Source: Prosapia bicincta (lineage: Eukaryota > Arthropoda > Insecta > Hemiptera > Cercopidae). Taken from it: DNA of 64,000 nt. The translations under genes were made by a program, and so were the position numbers. Positions 38,661 through 49,577 of the stretch are shown piece after piece. Every line of letters begins with the position of its first letter. The stretch's first letter is position 1. The notes beneath the pieces are model-generated. The model searched no databases. It saw only the letters and a list, made by a program, of their open reading frames with translations, and was not told the origin of the DNA. The stretch spans positions 355,100,082 to 355,164,081 of the forward strand of contig JBAIZL010000002.1 in the NCBI GenBank assembly GCA_036971475.1. The letters run 5' to 3'.

Positions 38661-38957
38661 ATGTCATCATCAGTGTCGGCAAAGTTTTCAGCTTTAAATT
38701 CTGTAGATTCTATGCCTATACGCGATCTAAAGATAGGCATGGCATATAAAATTGTAAATGCGCGTTTTGTCGAAGCAAAGTATGGTAACACCGTACTTGT
38801 AGACTTACAGGTAGATGATGAAGACAGACGTGCTGTCTTTCTTCCAAAGCGATACGCTACGGCGTTGACTGTGGAAGATTTGAGCTCTATTTTAGGCAAA
38901 TCTTTAACTGTTATCGAACATGTCGGCCAGACTGTGAATTTGGCCATTACAGAGTAA
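38661..38957 (+). CDS. 98-aa small OB-fold-like protein (right-arm copy)
   Basis: Same gene as 33342-33638, mirror-placed and pointing toward the right tip. ATG 38661 in context TAAAAATGTC; stop TAA at 38955-38957. Residue 21 is Arg (CGC) instead of Ser. All other residues are the same, so either the arms were copied recently or conversion keeps them alike. The ORF on the opposite strand (108 codons) is a shadow. Function as for the left copy: inferred nucleic-acid binding, not shown. Confidence 0.7.
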   Translation: MSSSVSAKFSALNSVDSMPIRDLKIGMAYKIVNARFVEAKYGNTVLVDLQVDDEDRRAVFLPKRYATALTVEDLSSILGKSLTVIEHVGQTVNLAITE

Positions 38958-39081
38958 TATTATTCATTAACACGTTTCAGCATGTTTCTTTTTTATAAAT
39001 TTTACAGTGCCTCTATCTTTGTTTAATCTATGCGCTATTGAGGTCTGCGCATGCGTATAGAACAGACATGATATAGACAGT

Positions 39082-39288
39082 TTGGACTTACCTGTATCTG
39101 TAAAGCTAGCGTTGATAAAATCTTTTAAAGACTATATCTGTTTAAGCCCGTTATTTAAGTTATTTAGTTTTGAAGACTTTCTGCAATCAACCCAGGAGGA
39201 GAGCTATACTTTGATCAACTATTGTGATCCGTTAAACTGCAGGTCATACATTCACGAGAGATGGCGTCTACGTCACAACAACCTATAA
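39082..39288 (+). CDS. Hypothetical 68-codon open frame, possible exon (right arm)
   Basis: Mirror of 33011-33217 with identical translation. Preceded by GACAG (possible acceptor, 39076-39080); the out-of-frame ATG at 39261 opens 13 codons (MASTSQQPINTRI) ending exactly at donor GTAAGT (39300-39305). If the donor is used, the rest of that gene is missing from the arm or lies beyond the minisatellite. Confidence 0.3.
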   Translation: MDLPVSVKLALIKSFKDYICLSPLFKLFSFEDFLQSTQEESYTLINYCDPLNCRSYIHERWRLRHNNL

Positions 39289-39608
39289 ACACTCGCATTG
39301 TAAGTAACTAGTCTTTTTTTTTAAATTATGTTAACTCTAGATGATACAATAGGTGTTTATTTATAGGAGAGAATATTTTCACACTTCATTTTTCGAATTA
39401 TCTGAAGCCTAGATCATAGATTATATTGAATGATTGGTAGTTTATTTTCATTAGCGTTTAATATATATATTTTGGATACGAGATATTATATGTTAATGTC
39501 AGGTCTTTTTCAATTTTTGTAAAGCTTTAGATTACACACTATATTGAATGAGCGGTAGTCTATTTTCAATAGCGCTTAATATATATTGTGGACATGAGGT
39601 AGCGTCAT

Positions 39609-40744
39609 TTCTTCCAGGTCCTTGTTTCTTTTATCGGTCCATGTCCTTACTTCTTCTATCAGTCTAGGTCATTGCTTCTTTTATCTGTCCAGGTCTTTGC
39701 TTCTTCTATCTGTCCAGGTCCTTGGTTCTTCTGTCTGTCCAGGTGCTTACTTCTACTATCTGTCCAAGTACCTGCTTCTTCTATCTGCCCAGGTGCTTGT
39801 TTCTTTTATCGGTCCAGGTCCTTGCTTCTTCTATCAGTCCATGTACTTGCTTCTTCCATCGGTACAGGTCCTTGCTTCTTCTATCTGTCCAGGTATTTGC
39901 TCTTTTTATCGGTCCAGGTCCTTGCTTCTCCTATCTATCCATATCCTTACTTCTTCTATGTATCCATGTACTTGCTTCTTCTATCTGCCCAAGTCCGTGC
40001 TTCTCATATCTGTCTATGTCCTTACTTCTTCTATCTGTCCAACTACTCGCTTCTTCTATTTGTCCTGGTACTTGCATATTCTATCTGTCCAGGTCTTTGC
40101 TTCTTCTATGTGTCCATGTATTTGCTTCTTCTATCTGTCCAGGTCAAGGACTTCCTCCTATCTGGCAAGGCTTCTCCTATCTGTCCATATCCCTGCTTCT
40201 TCTATCTGTCCAGGTACTTGCTTCTTCTATCCGTCCAGGTCCTTACTTCTCTTATCTGTTCATGTCCTTGCTTCTTCCGTCTGTCCAAGTATTGGTTCCT
40301 TTACGTGCCGAAGTCCTTGGTTCTTTTATCTGTCCAGATATTTGTTTCTTCTATCTGTCCGGGACGTTACTCCGTATACCAGTCCAGGTATTTGCTTCTT
40401 CTATTTGTCCAGGTTCTTGCTTCTTCTATCTGTCCAAGCCTTACCTCATCAATCTCTCTGGGTCATTGCTTCTTCAATCTGTCCAGGCCCTGCCTCGTCT
40501 ACCTATCCATGTCCTAGCTTCTTCTATCTGTCCAGATCGTTGTTTCTTCTATCTGCCCAAGCCCTACCTCGTCTACCTGTCCAAATCCTTGTTTTTTCTA
40601 TCTGCCCAGGCTTTGCCTCGTATACCTGTCCGGGTCCTTTATTTTCCTATCCATCCAGGTCTTTGCTTCTTCTATATGTCCAGATCCTTGCTTCTTCTGT
40701 CTGCACACGTATTTGATTCTTCTATGTGTCCAGGTTCTTGCTCT
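39609..40744 (+). repeat. 25-bp minisatellite (right arm)
   Basis: Mirror of 31555-32690; unit CTTCTTCTATCTGTCCAGGT plus about 5 bases. All three plus-strand frames are open; translations have a 25-residue period and are rejected as genes. Confidence 0.95.
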
Positions 40745-41986
40745 CTTATCTGCAAAGGTATTTATTTTTTCTGTACAGGTAACTGCTTATTATTTTTATA
40801 ATATGAAAATAGACCACCGGTAGCTATCTGTCTTTGCGGTTCTAGGGATTTCTCTGTCTTTGCAGATATCTCTGCATGCCTGCACATGTAGGTCAAACGT
40901 GTTCACTCAAGCGATAAGGCTTTGTTACACTGTTTATTTTTTTACCTTTGGAGGTAGGCACTACTAGATACCTCTGTTGCTATACCCGGTATGTTTTTAG
41001 ATATTTTGTTTTTAAGGCGCTGGCCCGTCAGGGTTCGAGTGAGCGGCCTACGCGGCATTTAACATTCAACTTGTATCCCTCATTACCCTGGGTTATACCG
41101 TTCATTTTAGGGTGGGCCATGAGTCGTTCGAGCGTTGATATTTCATATATTAAACAGTTATATCTTAAGATAACCCCACGCCGGTAGCTACCTCCGGGGA
41201 GGGTTTTGAGGATGTCCCGGGGTGGTTGCGTCATAGGCCTGATTTGGTTTTTTCCATTAATTACCTCTAGAAGTAGTCAAACACACCTCATAGTCTATGA
41301 TCATGGCCATTCAGAGCCGCCTTCATCCGTTCCAACCCCTGGGGATGGTCCTGATCGTTGTTGAGATCACCCCATACCTGTGGGTAGGTTTGATCCATTT
41401 CTACCTGCCTAAGTTATCCAATAACTACCTCTAGACGTAGTCATATACGTCCCATAGTCTATGATCAAGGTCATTCAGAGCCTTCTTCATTCATAACAAC
41501 CCCCGGGGATGGTCCTGTACGTTGTTGAGATCACCCCTTCTACTATGTGTTGGTTAGGTTGGATCCAATTTAGCTGGGATGTGCAGGTCTGAGCAGGTAC
41601 AGGCTTTTTCGTTGTTTTTTCCCTTTATAAAGCTAGGAAATACCCACGACAGAGCATGCAGGAGCTCCGAGACTAACCTTATGCTAAGAGATATTTGAGT
41701 TATTATTATTTCACCTCTACACATAGCGGTTAGGAGTGCAAGTGTCTAGATAACAATAAACTTGTATATTTGCTACACACAGTATTAGGCGTTACAGAGA
41801 ATCGACCTTGTTATTCGGTACATCTGTAAACAGACATAGTGTTCGTTGTACTGATATTCATACTCTTCACACATCTCCCTCCTGCGGGAGCGGGTGTCCG
41901 TGTGTTGGGTGTCCGTCAGGCGTAAGCCTACCGAGCGCCTCCAATGTGATAGGCCGATTCCCTCACAGACAGTTGACTATTTGAAC

Positions 41987-42220
41987 TTCCCGCGCTTATG
42001 GGCGCCGCCATCTTGGAAAGGGGTTGGGGGTAGCAAATCCGGCTTTCCTATTGGCTTGGTGTAAATGTTGTTCCCGCGCTTATGGGCGCCGCCATCTTGG
42101 AAAGGGGTTGGGGTAGCAAATCCGGCTTTCCTATTGGCTTGGTGTAAATGTTGTTCCCGCGCTTATGGGCGCCGACATCTTGGAAAGGGGTGGGGGTAGC
42201 AAATCTGGCTTTCCTATTGG
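41987..42220 (-). promoter_or_regulatory. Terminal 83-bp tandem repeats with CCAAT, YY1-like and E2F-like motifs (right arm)
   Basis: Exact mirror of 30090-30323: TTCCCGCGC, GCCGCCATCTT and ATTGG recur three times within 280 bp of the right tip. Confidence 0.55.
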
Positions 42221-42262
42221 TTCCCTCCCAATCGACCCACCTCAACGATAGCCTTCTCTACT

Positions 42263-42268
42263 GATCTG
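42263..42268. other. Target site duplication, right copy (GATCTG)
   Basis: Identical to 30042-30047, directly after the terminal CT of the element. Confidence 0.9.
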
Positions 42269-43286
42269 GATTCTTTCTGCCACTATGGTGCCGAAGTTGG
42301 TCTTTGCCTCAATCGTCTGGTGGGACAAGGCACAGAAAGAAACAAGTTAAAGAGTGCTGGACCGCTTGCTGGGGCTCTTCCTTAGAGGAATAATAGGTAC
42401 AAGGAGAAGCACACCATGTGCGGCCATTAGGGTTATATTGAGTTTTCAAATAAGGATGAGGAAATAAAAACCGCATACCGGCTAAGTTGTACGGGGCAGT
42501 GGAACACAAGTAGCAAACGTCATAAACAGCTATTTGGTGATTCACTGAAGGGGCTGGATAGAACCTCAGAATAAGATACTGCCAATTAAAAAGAAAAAAG
42601 GAAATTACAAAATAAATATTCCTGCAAGAGAAGCATGGGCAGAGTGTAGACCCCAACATGGTGAAATCTGGTTCACGGATGTGTCCAAGATGAAGGAAGA
42701 CGTGGGAGCAGAATTTAGTGGACCGAGACACCAATAAAGGTTTTGTCATCACCTGGAAGACTACAACTCTGCTTTCCAGGGGAGGTGCTCGAGTTCAAAC
42801 TATGTGCTGAGGAAATAATGGGTCCTGGCAAGAGTGGCAGGACCATCTGGATTTGCTCGGTCAACAAGGCAGCTCTGAAAGCTTTAGGTGAGGTTAGTAT
42901 TAGCTCTAGGCTGGTGGCTGGTACTATAGATTCTCTACCAGAGCGGAGTAAGTATAATTCGTTCACCCTAACCTGAATTCCAGGACATTCTGCCTGTATA
43001 GGGATTTAGAGTTGACGCCCTAGCAAAACAAGTGTGTATAACTCAAGGACCGTTGCTGAGGGCAGTTGACATGCCGCCTCAGGAGAGGCGCAAGAGGATC
43101 ACGACACATATAGGCCTATACAGGTTGTGCAGGGAAGAATGGAATGCGACCTTGTGGTGCAACAAAATTCATTGTGCTGTGGGGTTACTCGGGAGACTTG
43201 TGGGGCAAAGAACTACTCTCCTTAAGTAGACCTTAACTCATGGTTGCTGTAGAGCTGGTCACAAGACATGGGAGTCTGGTGGGGCT
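42263..43286 (+). mobile_element. Jockey/R1-like non-LTR retrotransposon, copy 2, right part
   Basis: Continues the sequence cut at 30047: the WW motif region (VFASIVWWDKAQ), then LGLFLRGIIGTRRSTPC-like, RNase H pieces (FTDVSKMKEDVGAEFSGP, LCAEEI, ICSVNKAALKALG, IPGHSACIGI) and the C-terminal tail up to VELVTRHGSLVGL, where it is truncated by the (TA)n repeat unit at 43287. Diverged from copy 1 but collinear, and it provides the uninterrupted reference for the gypsy insertion site at 11137. Confidence 0.88.
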
Positions 43287-43363
43287 TATATTTATATTTA
43301 ACAGTACTCATTTACTAAGGGGCAATAGTGATTAGAATGGTAGTAAATCAGGTACAATACACT

Positions 43364-43423
<60 letters not shown>

Positions 43424-43430
43424 GTTTATA
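43287..43430 (+). repeat. Repeat unit with internal (TA)n, copy 2
   Basis: Same unit as 29481-29618: TATATTTATATTTAACAG ... GGTACAATACACTCTTATA, (TA)n, ACCGTTTATA. Confidence 0.85.
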
Positions 43431-43435
43431 AATGC

Positions 43436-45410
43436 GTTTACATACTCTTTATACGTCCTTTAACTTCTTTTTCGTTTTGTCCGTTCTAAAATGCAGTAGG
43501 AAGCAAATTTATATTTCTATATGTTCGGGTTTTAAGAAGGGATCTCCTTCTTCTTTAACGATTGTGCTGTCTAATATACAATCCTAATCTTCACAGAATG
43601 TGACAAAATAAACAGAAATACATAAAATGCCAGATACTCAACGATAAGAATATGCATTTATGCAAAAACGATAATTCATTCTGACTACATATATGTTATT
43701 TTCAGTCGAAAATAAACTGAAGAAAAATTGTTAAACATCATATAAATTTATATTATGTATCAAGTACTTCAGGGTAAAATTCCTTCTCGTGGCCCAGAAT
43801 GCAATTAAACCCAAGTAAACATATTTTACTTGTTTATAATATTTATTTATTCATAAAAATATGTACAAACGGGCAAACATTTAACAATTTTGAATGAAAC
43901 AAAATTTCGTGTTCCCGTAGATACAAATCTTATTAAACATTTCTTACACCCAGCATGTGGTCTTTTCTTAGAAATATTATTGGCTGTTTGGAGTATGTCG
44001 ATTATTTTACTTATTTAAAACCAAACTTCTTTTTAACGTTGAGGACCAGTTACTATGAGTCTTGAGGCGTTCAACACTAAATAACTATTCATTAATTCAC
44101 ACACTTTGAGGCTGCTATTATTTACACACTCAACAAATATTTTTATTTTAACCAGATGAACATAGGTTTCGGTGACCAAGTAACCATCTTCCAAGGCACA
44201 TGTTATGCCTCTAGAACTAGGTTTATGAGTATTATTTAACCAGAGTTTATTGTTTATAAATAGTGTCTTATAATAAATAATAGTGTCTTTACCCTTCAAC
44301 ACCCACGGTCACTGATACTAAATATTTGCTCTTTTCGTTACATTGTAAACACTAATATTCTTAAAGCATAAGACATCCTTTATATATCTTCTTGCTTCTA
44401 CCAGTAATTACTGTTCGCTTTATTTCTAGAAGGTACTAGGTGATGTAGCTGGTGTATCCGCTCAAGCATGAAAGAACTTCCATACTTGTAAAGCGGCGCA
44501 CCATCGGGGGTGGGGCTTTGTACGTTAAAACAATCACAGATTGTACTTTCCAAAAATATTAATAGTAATTTCCGTTATGGGTAAAGTTCATTTACGCCAA
44601 GAAAAATTATAACGTGACTTATAAATATGATTTTAAAATTAAAGTCGTACGTTAGCTATGACCGAGACCAGTACTACTATTCAGACGTCTACTAAAGGGC
44701 TTCTCTGTAAGGCATTGCTAATGCTTGTGTTTAGCTAATTGTTTTAAAATAGAGCAAAGAGAAGCTTCCGATAAATTCATTTATTTATTGAAACATTTTT
44801 ATGTCAAATAATTGTTATTATCTTGAAATACAAGTTATGTTTTATAAAATTAGCTATTATCCTTTTAGTGGTTGTTTTCACACTTCGTAAGGAATTAGTT
44901 TTCACAAGTTCGTTTCCCTTAAAGTATTAAATGTAGAAATTTGCATATTTCGTTTTGCATGTTACAAAAATAAATTGTGGGGCCCCGATTTCATAAATGT
45001 ATAAACTGTTCAACATTTTTCGACAAATCACAGAATACAATTAATAACTGTATTTTTGTAAATCATCAGTTACTTTTCTGAAATAGTATCTTATAAGTTT
45101 ATTATGTTCAGTGTAACTTTATTTAATTTTTCATAAAGAGTATTTCAATCTTCTGTCCAAACTAAATTCGTTATCTTCCGTAAAATCTTTTAATTGTTGT
45201 TTAAAAACGACATAATTGTAATAGAAGTATCGTTGTAGTTAACAATATTTAAATCAATTTTTTGTAATCTTGGACATAATTCAAGAGCTTTTCATTTAAG
45301 CTGGGAAAACCAAAATAGACAACTTTCTTCTGTCAGCTTTACGTTGAAACGCATATTGTTATTTTTTTCATGTTGATGTTTATCTTTTCCCCTGTAATAC
45401 TTCTGGAGCT
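43436..45410. other. AT-rich non-coding stretch
   Basis: Nothing recognised except the hammerhead-like relic at 44164-44195. Confidence 0.5.
44164..44195 (-). ncRNA. Degenerate hammerhead-like motif
   Basis: Minus strand: GGAAGATGGTTAC, TTG, GTCACCGAAACC. The hairpin GGTTAC/GTCACC followed by GAAAC has the layout of stem II plus GAAA, but the CTGATGA box is not intact. Confidence 0.2.
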
Positions 45411-45419
45411 CTGTTTACA

Positions 45420-45880
45420 CTGAATGAAGCCCCTCTCAGTGCGAACACAAAAGACACCACCGAAAAAGAATCTTCACCACTGACAACCGACAAGAAGGCT
45501 GGTACGGAACGGAAGACAATTGGTGGCAGTGAACACGACAGGAATATAGTAACAGAGGAGAAACAAGGGGGAAAGGCACGAACCCGTCTAGCATTGAAGC
45601 CCGTCTCAGTCCTAACACAAAAGACACCATCGAAAAAAAATCTTCTTCACTGACAACTGAGGAGAAAACTGATTTTGAAGCATAGCAGTCGACGGCTGTA
45701 TGGAGAGACATTAACGCGGCATCGTTCAGGGGCTCCATCCGACAATGCTACCTAAGCTGCCGAAATCCACCAAATCGCCGACAGTTTCTCTAATTCCACA
45801 ACCAAATGGGGCAGAGGGATTGACGAAGGAAGAACTAGTGGACTACGAGATGGTCATTACAACTTAAGCCAGTGAGGAGA
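45420..45880 (+). repeat. Partial 171-bp-spaced duplication, possible retroelement ORF1 relic
   Basis: GAAGCCC.TCTCAGT.C.AACACAAAAGACACCA is present at about 45427 and 45598, each followed by TCTTC and CACTGACAAC. Readable Lys/Glu/Thr-rich pieces and NSTTKWGRGI-like text suggest a nucleic-acid-associated ORF, but frames are broken and the family is unknown. Confidence 0.35.
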
Positions 45881-47755
45881 TTGTCAAAGAAAATATAATA
45901 AAAAAAAGGAGATGTCACATACACAGACCTAGGATACGCTGCAACATCTACTTACTCTCCTCGCCACAGCCAAAATGGCTATACAAGTACCACCGAAATG
46001 GCTTTACAAGTACCACCGAATGGGCCATTCCGGGAAGTAATCTATAGAAACTACTTCAATATTAATAATAACAAATATTTAACTTAAGACAATATAAATA
46101 AACATTGCCAAATCGAAATACAAAACTAATAAAAAAAACTCTTTCTAACTAAATAAAAAAGACAGTTCAGTCCAACGGACAGTTCAGAGAATGGGAATCC
46201 CAAAATGTTGAGTGCCTAATTGAAATTTAGCAATACAGATGAATCAACCAAAATCCAAAATACTTTTAATACTAAGTAAAATAAATATTAATATTCCTCC
46301 TAGCAATGTATATCTCTTTATAACAGTAAATATTAATAATATAAAAAGATGTCTAATATAATAATAATAATTAAAATGTCTAAATAATTAAAATAAAAAA
46401 ATATAAAATAATAATGTGTCTAAAGTGAGCAAAATTTCAAACGAATCTTGAGGCTCTAGTTGCCCGCCCTCGACCACTTGACACGGTAATTAGTCACCTA
46501 TTACGTTTATTTTAGAGTACATTTTTATGCCTTTCCTAACATTACAATATTTTCCATTGTTGACGCGTTTTGAAATGACTACATTTTTAAAACTTAAATA
46601 GTACAGTTCGCCCAAATCTTGAGTTCATCTTTATTTTAGTTTTGGGTGATCTTAATATGTCTTTATATTGTCTCAATACGTGAACAGTGATTTTTAACTT
46701 CTGAAAAGGATGTCGTTCCGAAACGCGTCAAGAAAAGAAAATATTGTATTGTTAGTAAAGGCGGAAAAATGTACTCGAATATTGTAATGTTTGGAAATGC
46801 CGAAAAATATACTCGAATATACATTAAGAATCCTAAAATAAATGAAAATGTATATAATAGGAATTTCACTTATTGTGTAATTCAAAATGAAATTTTATTT
46901 TATTTATGAACAGAAATATCAATAAAATGGAAATTTCTTTTACAGTGAATAAAAAATAAAAAGACATAGAGCCATACAAGAAATATTTTTTTTAGAAATC
47001 AAATGTATGCAGTATTTTTTAAATAGTTAAAACCGATTAACAATCAAAACAAATTATCCTCATATAGATCCTTACGTAGATCCTTATGTAGATTTCAATT
47101 GTAAAGCAATCTTCTTTACAAGAAATCATTACAAGTATCGAAGACTATTACTTTGCAATCGAAATATACATAAGGATAAAACGTTTTGATGGTAAATAGG
47201 TTTTATTTATTTAAAATTTAAAAAAATACTTCACAGTTGCTCAAAGTTGCTATTGTAAAGGGTCCAATTATATTAATACGTTTGCAGCAAAACTAACGTT
47301 ACTGAAACAGATGTAAGATTTTATTTCATTTCATTTAAATAGTTTTACAAACACATACAGTTAAATTCGGTCAAATTGGTTAGACTCTACTATAAACAAG
47401 CTCTAAATGAACTCAGTTTCATTTGAGGGAATAATCGTAATGTTTTTGAAGGTTTTGGATAATTTTGGTGAAGATGGGATGTTTTATGCTCAGTATACAC
47501 ATGGTGATTCTTTCCTAGATTTGGACGCGGGTAGTTGGTGGGTCGTCAGGGAAAATCTTCTCCTTCATCATTCTCCAGACGTAGGCGTAAGATCGGAGGA
47601 GTGCGCTGGGTAGGGAAAAAATTGTTCTAAAGTGAATTAGGAGTTTTAAAAAAGTTTCTTGAAGGAAATAAATGTTGTCTAAGGCAGAGTTGGTTTTGCC
47701 ATCTTGCTTGAACCATTGTGACACAAAATGTCTGAGGTCTCATATTGGGAACCAA
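45880..47755. other. AT-rich non-coding stretch
   Basis: No gene recognised. It includes a hammerhead-like motif at 46701-46729. Confidence 0.5.
46701..46729 (+). ncRNA. Hammerhead-like motif
   Basis: CTGAAAA, then GGA...TCC short stem, CGAAAC and GCGTC. Downstream half is canonical for minimal stem III types; the CTGATGA box reads CTGAAAA. Confidence 0.25.
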
Positions 47756-47759
47756 ATGC

Positions 47760-48556
47760 CAACATTCTGAATCCGTAAGTGTGACAATAGTAGCAATGGA
47801 CGTTTGTTATATACAGGACAGACATTACAGGAGATGTGTCATATTGCAAACTTAACCCGTAAGTGTGTCTATAGTAGCACTGGCCGTTTATTATATACAG
47901 GACAGGCATTACAGGAGATGTGTCATATTGTCAACTGAACCCGTAAGTGTGTCTATAGTAGCACTGGCCGTTTGATATATATATACAGGACAGGCATTAC
48001 AGGAGATGTGTCATATTGCCAACTGAATCCGTAAGTGTGGGTATAGTAGCAATGGGCGTTTGTTATATACAGGACAGGCATTACAGGAGATGTGTCATAT
48101 TGCCAACTGAATCCGTATGTGTGTCTATAGTAGCACTGGCCGTTTGTTATATACAGGACAGGCATTACAGGAGATGTGTCATATTGCCAACTGAATCCGT
48201 AAGTTTGACTATAGTAGCCCTGGCCGTTTGTTATATACAGGACAGGCATTACTGGAGATTTGTCATATTGCCAACTGAATCCCTAAGTGTGGCTATAGTA
48301 GCCCTTGACGTTTGTTATATACAGGACAGGCATTACAGGAGATGTGTCATATTGCCAACTGAATCCGTAAGTGTGGCTATAGTAGCAATGGGCGTTTATT
48401 ATATACAGGACATGCATTACAGGAGATGTGTCATATTGCCAACTGAATCCGTAAGTGTGACTATAGTAGCCCTGGCCGTTTGTTATATACAGGACAGGCA
48501 TTACAGTAGATGTGTCATATTGCCAACTGAATCCGTAAGTGTGGCTATAGACAAGT
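47760..48556. repeat. 84-bp satellite array
   Basis: About 9.5 units; GACAGGCATTACAGGAGATG starts at 47901, 47989, 48073, 48157, 48241, 48325, (48409 with CATG) and 48493. The period is 84 except one unit with extra ATAT. As 84 is 28 codons, both strands hold periodic open frames that are not genes. Confidence 0.97.
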
Positions 48557-48559
48557 GTA

Positions 48560-49575
48560 ACGTGTAAAATTTTAATATTAAATCTATTTTATTGATAGCA
48601 TTATTGTTAACAAAATTGTTCCCTGAGCAAGACATCATATTTTACAAAATAACGGTGATTCAATGTGTCTATTAATATATCTATGTATAATGTATATGTT
48701 CCTATTCTTATCTCTACGATTCTTCAAACTTATCTCTACCTTACAATCTAAAACTAGGGTTATTGGATACAGATAAACGTAGACCGAGAGACTAATAATT
48801 TCTACGAAAATAAATGTAGAAAGATATTTCATTTATCACAAGTGAGAAGTGAATGTTTTATTTATCAATTCTGCAGCTTATATCAACGTACTACAACTTA
48901 GTTAAATATTATTATGATTGACTATTTTGTGTTGTTTTTGTTTTGTCTTATTTTTCCATTAATTATTTCTTATTGTCATTACAATTTCACCATTACGGAT
49001 TGTAGCTGTCCCAACCGTAATGAAAATATTCAATAATGACCTGGAGATGTTATTTTATTTGTTCTTCTAAAATTTTGATTGTTATCAGGACATTTTCAAT
49101 GTTCCCTATTACAAGTAGAACCAGAGCTTAATCCTGATCCTGTATTTCAAACTTGTAACATCAATGTTAAAATAACAGATCTTGGAAATGCAAGTTGGGA
49201 GGTAAGTGATATTCTATAAAACTGTTTTTGTTTAAATGCATGAAGGTAATATTACTAGTTTCAACTCAACGAATTTTTCTACTTATAATAAGAGTAAATT
49301 TATGAAAACACTTACTGAGACATATCAGATTTAATTGCACAAAGCCGTCTTCGTAAAGGTTCTATGTGCTGAGACATCATTGAGACACTGATTAAGATCG
49401 CTTGTTGCAATAAAAACCACTATATCTAAATACGATTTTCAAAAACTGACTTAAATTTTAGTTCCTACAGGTTGTTAATTTCTCAAGTTCAAACGTAAAC
49501 ATTTTGACAATTGTCATGTACAACGAAATCCCCAAAAGTCAACAGCTTCTTTCATTGAAAGGTATGTAATCCTAT
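48560..49575. other. AT-rich non-coding stretch, nothing recognised
   Basis: No coding sequence or partner repeat seen. Confidence 0.5.
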
Positions 49576-49577
49576 TG

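Larger units (their letters stand above)
30048..42262. mobile_element. 12.2-kb palindromic mobile element, probably a non-autonomous Maverick/Polinton derivative
   Basis: The left arm 30048-36063 (6,016 bp) is the near-identical reverse complement of 36238-42262 (6,025 bp), separated by 174 unique bp. Ends are AGTAGAGAAGGC... and its complement (AG...CT), flanked by GATCTG on both sides. The flanking DNA is one continuous, in-register non-LTR retrotransposon once the element and one GATCTG are removed. Known family facts: Polintons integrate with 6-bp duplications, have long inverted termini and start with AG. Seen here: no polymerase B, retroviral-type integrase, packaging ATPase or capsid gene, so it cannot move by itself. 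Each arm carries one small gene and many tandem repeats. Arm differences seen: 11 bp near 31434/40860, (TA)9 versus (TA)8 near 34190/38110, two bases between the 477-bp units, and one missense base in the small gene. Alternative class: a foldback or other long-TIR DNA transposon. Confidence 0.9.
36238..42262 (+). repeat. Right arm of the palindromic element
   Basis: Reverse complement of the left arm. Mirror positions p and q satisfy p+q of about 72301 near the centre, 72299 around the small genes and 72310 toward the tips, the changes marking the 2-bp and 11-bp indels. Repeats: 477-bp units 36425-37378, 29-bp units 37426-37515, 60-bp units 38120-38420, minisatellite 39609-40744, 164-bp pair 41240-41540, 83-bp units 41987-42220. 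Confidence 0.95.

Noticed and set aside
39622..40801. Three long overlapping open frames (281-364 codons) in the right arm and their mirrors at 31498-32677
   Set aside because: They are three registers of one 25-bp minisatellite. The translation has a 25-residue period, and no frame has a distinct start context or domain.
30048..42262. Palindrome as a long-read chimera (missed hairpin adapter)
   Set aside because: The outer flanks differ, a 6-bp duplication brackets the unit, the spacer is unique and the arms differ by indels. A read artefact would not make a target duplication. Still worth confirming with raw reads.
44033..44302. 89-codon minus-strand frame
   Set aside because: It spans a dispersed repeat with a hammerhead-like hairpin and has no recognisable domain.
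48016..48567. 183-codon frame and opposite-strand frames in the 84-bp array
   Set aside because: 84 bp is 28 codons, so the repeat is open on both strands. No non-periodic sequence is present.
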